Shown in pieces: positions 45,906 to 51,277 of a stretch of 51,277 nt of DNA (positions are counted from its first letter, which is position 1; the number at the start of each line of letters is the position of its first letter). The translations under genes were made by a program, and so were the position numbers. The stretch is from NCBI GenBank assembly GCA_015039315.1, contig WIDE01000044.1, forward strand, positions 1 to 51,277, in the 5' to 3' direction. This stretch comes from Clavulina sp. PMI_390 (Eukaryota > Basidiomycota > Agaricomycetes > Cantharellales > Hydnaceae). The notes under the pieces are model-generated. The model had not been told where the DNA came from and ran no database searches. It saw only the letters and a list, made by a program, of their open reading frames with translations.

Positions 45906-46636
45906 TCACGAAGCTGGCTCAACGGTTCTACTTTGGGTGGGGTCGACAGCAGCAGGAGCAGTGACGGCCTCAGATGAATCCTCAACATTCCCATCTCCGC
46001 TACTCGATTTCATTTCCTTAACTGGCCCATCTGGCGATCGGACGAACGATAGAAGGATCTTTCAGTGTGATCTGAGCCACCATTATGTAACACGTACTGG
46101 ATACCTGATTTCCAACATGCCCCTTGCCATAGCGAGCACCAGCCATCACCACTTGAGCTGGAAACCTGGGCGGCTGAACAGCGGCAACAGCAGGCATACG
46201 GGCAAGTGCTGTGTTATTGGATTCAAGAAGCTCTTGTCGTCGGCGGCGCCTCTCCTCCACACGTCGCCCATACAGGTACGGTTCGAGGGCATGTATAATG
46301 AGAGGCAGCACACCGAGCCCGAATAGAAACATGAGAGCTCCTGTCCATATCGGCCACCCGTATTTTGTGGGAGGGTGTAAACGCGCAAGATAATGCTTTG
46401 GGGTCACGTCGATATCAGTATCTCATGATATTGGCTGGTCTCCATCGTGACTTCAAGTATAAAGGACAGGATGGACTCACCAGAATGCCATAAGCGATCA
46501 TGGCGAGGCCCCCAACGTTAAAAATCGACCAGCTCAGCATAATCAAGCAAAAAATCAGGTGGTCCGCCCAATTGTGGGCCTCGGCAGCAAAAGGATCGTC
46601 GATACGTCCCCTCCGACGTAGACAGGGAACGTGCAT
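45906..46636 (-). CDS. DPF/WPxWGG-family two-TM protein (copy E)
   Basis: Three exons by my model: 46636-46481 (exactly 52 codons), 46395-46105 and 46016-45906, all phase 0, giving 185 residues. Exon 1: MHVPCLRRRGRIDDPFAAEA, then NWADH and membrane segment 1. Exon 2: HYLARLHPPTKYGWPIWTG, membrane segment 2, VEERRRRRQELLESN basic helix, a Pro/Val stretch. The third exon encodes an acidic tail (SGDGNVEDSSEAV) and is the least certain part; without that splice the frame stops at 46018. The second intron falls where other copies have QGDLEAQ, so this copy has lost that box. Function unknown. Confidence 0.75.
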
Positions 46637-47172
46637 GCTGATCAGAAGTCTTTGAGTCGACAGCCAATAGGAGATGCTGAGGAAACGTGTGAGGACAGGT
46701 AGTCGAGGCTTCGATTCGGCTCTAGTGATTCAATCCCGATAATATTGATGGAACGTGACATTGATGAGGTGGGCTTGGCATTGATTGTTTGAAATGTCGC
46801 TGCTTGGCACCTCTACATTTTTGCAAAGGTTTGAAATCGTTAAACACTGATTTGTCGACAGATGCCGGCCAACGTCGAAGAGGGATCCCAGGGGACAAGG
46901 AGGGTTTGGATGCAATTTCTTTGATTGGCGTCAACTCCAGGAGTTACTATTGCAGTGAATGCTCCAAGGCCGGCGTTGTTGGACCGTGTTTACGGTCACT
47001 AATATCGGACTCAACGTGCCCCCCCATTCCATCTAGGTTGACAGCATCAGTTGTTATCAAAGCAGCATCGAGACATTAATCAGCCCTAAAAACAAAGCCT
47101 ACGATCGTTATTTACACGTTGTATTCGAGATCTCGTCAACCACGCCCTCCCATTCGCTCGGAGGAAGACTCC
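46637..47172. other. Intergenic between copies E and F
   Basis: Copy E promoter and copy F 3' flank. No TATA box and no gene seen. Confidence 0.45.
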
Positions 47173-47964
47173 TCAAGCTTTGATGATAGCCCCATGCGGC
47201 GCTGAGGCATCAAAGGTCTCGTGATGCCTCGCAGAAAGCACAGCAGGTGGTTCGTTCGTCCCGGTTGCTCTAGACTGATCCGTCACGGCTGCATCTGGAC
47301 TGACACCTGCGCCATCATCTGACTGTTCTCTGTCTTTGCTTGGCTCCGCGGGTGGCTCGGAAGTGGGGACGGTCTCGACCGTGTTATGAAGGGCTGCTGT
47401 CACGGAAGTCGCCCAAGCTTGAGCTTCCAAATCTCCTTGATTTCGAAAAGCTTCTACTATGGCGGCTGAACGCACCGCTTCTGCAGCCAGTGGCATCGGT
47501 GCGACAACTCGGTTGGAACGAAGTAAGTCTTCTCTCCTGAGGCGTGTCTCTTCTACGCGTCTTATGTGCCGCTCGCTGAGTGGCCCAAAGCAGTAAAGGA
47601 GTATGATCATAATAAAAAACCCCCCAGCCATAGCGCACGGGCCTGCCCACAGTGGCCATAACCATCGCATCCACGGCTTGGTACGGCCTCCGAAGAGGAA
47701 ATACTGATCAAATGCGGGATTCAAGGGTTCTTAGATCCATCAAGAAGGAATAAACTTGGGCTGCCTTGTTTATGGGATATACAGCATGGCAATGCACTAT
47801 AAACTTACCAGCAAGAACCCGACAAACATAAAAAACCCTGGGACCACAACGAGATAAAAGACAAGATAGAATAAGAACACTACAATGCGTTGGGCCCAAG
47901 CGTCTCCTTCCGCCGCAAAGGGATCATCGACGCGAGCCCTCCGAGCGAACATTGGGATAGGCAT
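47173..47964 (-). CDS. DPF/WPxWGG-family two-TM protein (copy F)
   Basis: Two exons, 47964-47809 (52 codons) and 47703-47173, phase-0 intron of 105 nt, 228 residues. Exon 1: MPIPMFARRARVDDPFAAEG, then DAWAQRI and a long hydrophobic segment. Exon 2: YFLFGGRTKPWMRWLWPLWA with membrane segment 2, RHIRRVEETRLRREDLLRSN, a middle stretch, FRNQGDLEAQAWA and an acidic Ser/Pro tail. A TATA-like CATATAAC lies about 78 nt upstream (48038-48045). Function unknown; hairpin membrane topology inferred. Confidence 0.83.
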
Positions 47965-48537
47965 CGATATGTCGGAATGTGCTGTGAGAGGAATGAAATT
48001 GGGGGACGGGAGGATGATCTCATGGGTAGACCACCTTGTTATATGTATGTGAGCACAGAATCAGTGGGAGTCGAGAGAGCAGGGAAAATGCATTGCAGAG
48101 CGGGCACTCAAGGCTTGATTTGATATTCACGCCGAACTTGATTTATATTAGGCTGAATAATCTCATCGACAAAGAAACTTATCTGGATGTCTGATATTCT
48201 CGTGAAGGGGGCGAAATGTCCTCCAAATTCTCTCTCCGCAGAGGTTGGGTTTACAGCACGAATATGGGAAGACTGGTTCAACATTTAAACGGGGAGCACT
48301 TGCGAAGGAGACTGGGGTAAAAGCCCGCCTCATTTCCTCCACCCGTGCTGGGCTTTTACTTCAGTTTCAGTTTCAGCAGCTACATCACCCAATTCTTTCT
48401 TCAAAATGTGAGCAACCATGCGGCTTGAGCGGCGGCACTCATATAACAGGTTTGCTGGCATGATGTGGTAGGACAAGGCTGCTAGGATAGTGATAGCTAA
48501 CCAGACCCACTAGATTACATGACATGAGAGTCCTACT
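47965..48537. other. Intergenic between copies F and G
   Basis: Copy F promoter and copy G 3' flank. No gene seen. Confidence 0.45.
48038..48045 (-). promoter_or_regulatory. TATA-like box of copy F
   Basis: CATATAAC on the minus strand, about 78 nt before the copy F start. Confidence 0.3.
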
Positions 48538-49310
48538 CTAGTCCTGAGCCCTTGCATTCGAGCTTGTCGTAGGCTGGCCGACAGCATGTGCCCCGGCTTT
48601 CACCTCATCCTCGGCAACAGCGCCTTCAGAAGGCGTTTGTTGGTGTTTTGCCTCGGCATTAGCTCCTACAAACTTCTCTAGCTCAGCAGTCGGTTCGAGG
48701 GCGTGGGGTTCCACTGGCGGGATTTGAAGAGCTGCAATCGCGGCATTTGCCCATGTTTGAGCCTCCAAATCCCCTTGATTACGAAACGCTTCTTCCATTG
48801 CGGGTTCTAGAGCTGGTGGTACACCTCCTGGAGGAGGTAATGGCGGAAGCATTCCATTGGATCGAAGGAGATCCTCTCTCCGTCCGCGTCTCTCCTCCGT
48901 GCGTCGTCTATGCCTCACGCTGCAAGGTTCAAAGCAGAGAACGATGATGATCACAAGTATGAAACCACCAACGGCCGCACACAATCCGCCCCAAACCGGC
49001 CACGCCGACCGCATCCAGTGCTTCATGTGGCCGCCACCGATAAAATACTAATCCAAGCGCAAGGTTCAACAAAGGGCCAGATTATCAATTAAGGAATGTA
49101 AGATGGACCACGACGCTGGAGATGGGCTTAGGCGTAAATACGTAATTAGCTTACCAGAGAGAAACCAATAAACATGAAGCATCCTGGGAGGCAAACGAAA
49201 AGCAACACGAAGGATATCAAGATCCCCATCACAATTTCAGCCCAGTTGGCTCCCTCGGCAACGAAAGGGTTGTCGACGCGCGCCCTTCGGTGAAGAAAGG
49301 GGATGCGCAT
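48538..49310 (-). CDS. DPF/WPxWGG-family two-TM protein (copy G)
   Basis: Two exons, 49310-49155 (52 codons) and 49047-48538, phase 0, 221 residues. Exon 1: MRIPFLHRRARVDNPFVAEG, then ANWAEIV and membrane segment 1. Exon 2: YFIGGGHMKHWMRSAWPVWG, membrane segment 2, RHRRRTEERRGRREDLLRSN, a Pro-rich stretch, FRNQGDLEAQTWA and an acidic tail. The ATG at 49310 is chosen over an in-frame one at 49439 because it restores the 52-codon exon 1 and lies about 85 nt below a TATAAA box. Closest to copies F and H. Confidence 0.85.
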
Positions 49311-49738
49311 CGTGTTAGTGCTGATGCGTGGTCCGCTGCAAAGAGGGACGAGATCACAGCTGAAAAAGAACGAGTTGCATCCAGCCCTGTTTATATTGAA
49401 GCAAGGGTTGAAATGGCGGTGCGATAACACCGCCAACACGGAAGCTCTGAATCGAGCCTCGAATGCATGGCATTTGATCTATCGATAATTCAAACGAATT
49501 CCCACGGTCCACTTGCACATCACGCTGCCCCTTTGTTTCTTGCCCCGGCTTTTCCTCTGTAATTGCATGCGCCTAATGAAATATGAAGCGAAGGGTGGGG
49601 ATGCACTCAAGGATCACCTGATCCCAACGTCTCAATCGCCACAATGTGCCTTACGGCTAGCCCAGACCCTGATCTGGTGGGTCGCGACCGTGTATCGACC
49701 GCTCGATCTGTATTACACTCTGCAACGCCCTGATCCAT
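49311..49738. other. Intergenic between copies G and H
   Basis: Copy G promoter and copy H 3' flank. No gene seen. Confidence 0.45.
49390..49395 (-). promoter_or_regulatory. TATA box of copy G
   Basis: TATAAA on the minus strand, 80-85 nt before the start at 49310. Confidence 0.45.
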
Positions 49739-50374
49739 TCATGGGATTGATTTGTCTGGCTCAACCTCCGTCGGATTCTGAGCCTCGACCACTGCAGCAC
49801 CTGCCCACGCCTGAGCCTCAAGAGCTCCTTGGTTGCGAGAGACCTCCACCATTGCGACTGGAGGTGGCGCTGCGACTGCTACCCCAGGTAATGGTGCGAG
49901 CACTCCATTAGAACGAAGCAATTCCTCTCTTCTGAGGCGTCTATCTTCTGCACGTCGCCGATATCGCGCACCGCATGGATGAAAGCAGCCCGCGATGATG
50001 AGTATGATGAGAAATCCGCCGACAACTGCGCACAAGCCGCCCCAGACGGGCCACGCCCATCGAAACTTGGGGGGTATCGGTCGGTTCCAATTCCAAGCAA
50101 AATACTGAGCCAAATTGCATGTAAAGTATCGAAAATAATCAGGAAGAGTTTCTTCAAATAGCCTCATTGGCAGGGCAGGATGTGGTCGATTTATGGTCAA
50201 AATATCGTAAAGACTTACAAAACCAAAACCCACAAACATCAAGAACCCCGGGAGACAGACGAGGTAGAGCACAAGCCCGGCCAGGATACCCACTACAATT
50301 TCGGTCCAGTCGGTTCCGTCGGCGGCAAAAGGATCATCATTTCGCGCCCTCCGGCGGAGAAAGGGAATAGGCAT
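49739..50374 (-). CDS. DPF/WPxWGG-family two-TM protein (copy H)
   Basis: Two exons, 50374-50219 (52 codons) and 50104-49739, 173 residues when spliced. Exon 1: MPIPFLRRRARNDDPFAADG, then TDWTEIV and membrane segment 1. Exon 2: YFAWNWNRPIPPKFRWAWPV, membrane segment 2, RYRRRAEDRRLRREELLRSN, SRNQGALEAQAWA and a short tail. The intron (50218-50105, GTAAGT ... CTCAG) is 114 nt, a multiple of three, with no in-frame stop, so a retained intron would insert 38 residues between the membrane segments. TATA-like box about 70 nt upstream. Confidence 0.84.
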   Translation of the reverse strand: MPIPFLRRRARNDDPFAADGTDWTEIVVGILAGLVLYLVCLPGFLMFVGFGFVSLYDILTINRPHPALPMRLFEETLPDYFRYFTCNLAQYFAWNWNRPIPPKFRWAWPVWGGLCAVVGGFLIILIIAGCFHPCGARYRRRAEDRRLRREELLRSNGVLAPLPGVAVAAPPPVAMVEVSRNQGALEAQAWAGAAVVEAQNPTEVEPDKSIP

Positions 50375-50783
50375 AGTTTTGCTCGTGGTGTTTTGTGATG
50401 AGAGAACAGGTAGAGCTATGCGATACCGGCCTCCGCCCCAGCCTTATATCAGTGCGGAGGCGGAAGTTGAGATGGCTGTGCATCCGCCTTGCCAAGAGCC
50501 TCGAAGCATAATTTGACATATCAGTGACAATTCTCAAGGCTAACGTATTGATAGAACAGGCAGATCAGCCCTGGGTAAATGATAACAAGGTGATGCTTGA
50601 ACAAGAAGCAGTTTCGAGAGGGAATAGCATTGCACCAATCTCCTATTGGTGAACTGAGGATATGGCAAAAACTCGTGACTAGAGAGTCAATAGAAGCATC
50701 GTAAACATGGCATCGTGGAAAGGCTGCGCGAGGGCGGCAAACCCGCAACAGATATCCGACTAGAAACGGCTCGATTCTGTAAG
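50375..50783. other. Intergenic between copies H and I
   Basis: Copy H promoter and copy I 3' flank. No gene seen. Confidence 0.45.
50443..50448 (-). promoter_or_regulatory. TATA-like box of copy H
   Basis: TATAAG on the minus strand, about 70 nt before the ATG at 50374. Confidence 0.4.
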
Positions 50784-51272
50784 TCAGGAACACCTGCTTC
50801 GAGTCTCGTTTGAAGACCCAGTATTCTCGATGGCAGCTGCATGCGGTGTGGCAACGACTAAGGTAACACCAATCTGCTTTTCTTCATGCGGCTGAGTCGT
50901 TGTTTCGATGCTAAGGGGGTTTCCAACATCAAAATGAATCGCAACCATTACATCTGCAGCCCAATCCTGCGCCTCGACATCTCCCTCGTCGTGCTTGTCG
51001 TGGCGAGTCTCTACAATCCCTCGCTGATCGGGGATCGCAGGAGGCATATCCCCATGAACAACAGTCATTGGTGCTAACACTCTGTTAGAGTTGTCAATTC
51101 GCCGTCTCCGACGCTGCCTCTCGAGGGCTCGCAGCTCGTGTCGCTCGCTGAAGGGATCGATGCAGAACGATAAAAGGAACACCAGAGGTAAAATAGAAAT
51201 GACCATGAGGACCCCTCCCCAAATTGGCCATTGATATTTTGTCGCTGCGGTTGGAGTCCCATAGATGGCGTA
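50784..51272 (-). CDS. DPF/WPxWGG-family two-TM protein, exon 2 (copy I, partial)
   Basis: Terminal exon of a gene running off the right edge. A GGCAG acceptor (51277-51273) is followed by TAC (Tyr), the usual first codon of exon 2. The 162 residues read YAIYGTPTAATKYQWPIWGG, membrane segment 2, ERHELRALERQRRRRR basic helix, then a stretch ending EGDVEAQDWA, a variant of the GDLEAQ box, and a tail. Exon 1 should lie just outside the window. Confidence 0.78.
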   Translation of the reverse strand, partial: YAIYGTPTAATKYQWPIWGGVLMVISILPLVFLLSFCIDPFSERHELRALERQRRRRRIDNSNRVLAPMTVVHGDMPPAIPDQRGIVETRHDKHDEGDVEAQDWAADVMVAIHFDVGNPLSIETTTQPHEEKQIGVTLVVATPHAAAIENTGSSNETRSRCS

Positions 51273-51277
51273 CTGCC

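Noticed and set aside
1..51277. tRNA, rRNA, CRISPR arrays and transposons
   Set aside because: Nothing with cloverleaf sequence, spaced repeats, transposase/reverse transcriptase motifs or long terminal repeats was seen by eye; a computed repeat and tRNA scan would settle it.

Overview
The window is nuclear DNA of a filamentous basidiomycete. The genes are broken by many short (about 50-70 nt) GT-AG introns, the coding style is proline/serine rich, and the set includes a GPI-anchored fungal phospholipase B, Zn2Cys6 cysteine clusters and long ABCC transporters. The Cys-cluster wording (GCLTCR ... CLGY) and tandem lineage-specific expansions suggest an Agaricomycete, possibly Cantharellales (Rhizoctonia/Ceratobasidium-like). 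That placement is inference. I see no viral, transposon, tRNA, rRNA or CRISPR sequence.

Layout, left to right: (1) 1-2812, three plus-strand copies of a small two-transmembrane protein family (called the DPF/WPxWGG family here). (2) 3355-8947, a large minus-strand proline-rich scaffold-like gene. (3) 9-25 kb, a kinase cluster: two plus-strand genes joining an N-terminal Zn2Cys6 cysteine cluster to a kinase domain, a decayed partial copy between them, then two minus-strand genes joining an N-terminal arrestin-like region to the same kinase module. (4) 25319-28089, phospholipase B (minus). (5) 28897-30019, a divergent DPF/WPxWGG member, and just beyond it a decayed copy (30535-31153). (6) 32084-45234, two tandem long ABCC transporters (plus). 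(7) 45906-51277, five more DPF/WPxWGG genes, all minus, the last cut by the window edge.

Two things look undescribed. The first is the DPF/WPxWGG family: nine gene copies plus one pseudogene, with exon 1 exactly 52 codons long in every standard copy whose exon 1 is in the window, a phase-0 intron between the two membrane segments, a DDPFAA-type N-terminus, a WPxWGG motif opening membrane segment 2, a basic RRxEERRxRREELLxSN helix and, in most copies, a QGDLEAQ box. The second is the modular kinase cluster: one C-terminal module (a short helical box, a kinase leader and a kinase domain in which the usual beta3 lysine is arginine) carried behind two unrelated N-terminal modules. Together with the duplicated transporters this makes a rapidly duplicating accessory region; functions in signalling or at membranes are inferred, not shown.

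Gene ends given are CDS ends from my own hand splicing. Most exon borders were set by GT/AG sites plus agreement between paralogs; the least certain ones are flagged.
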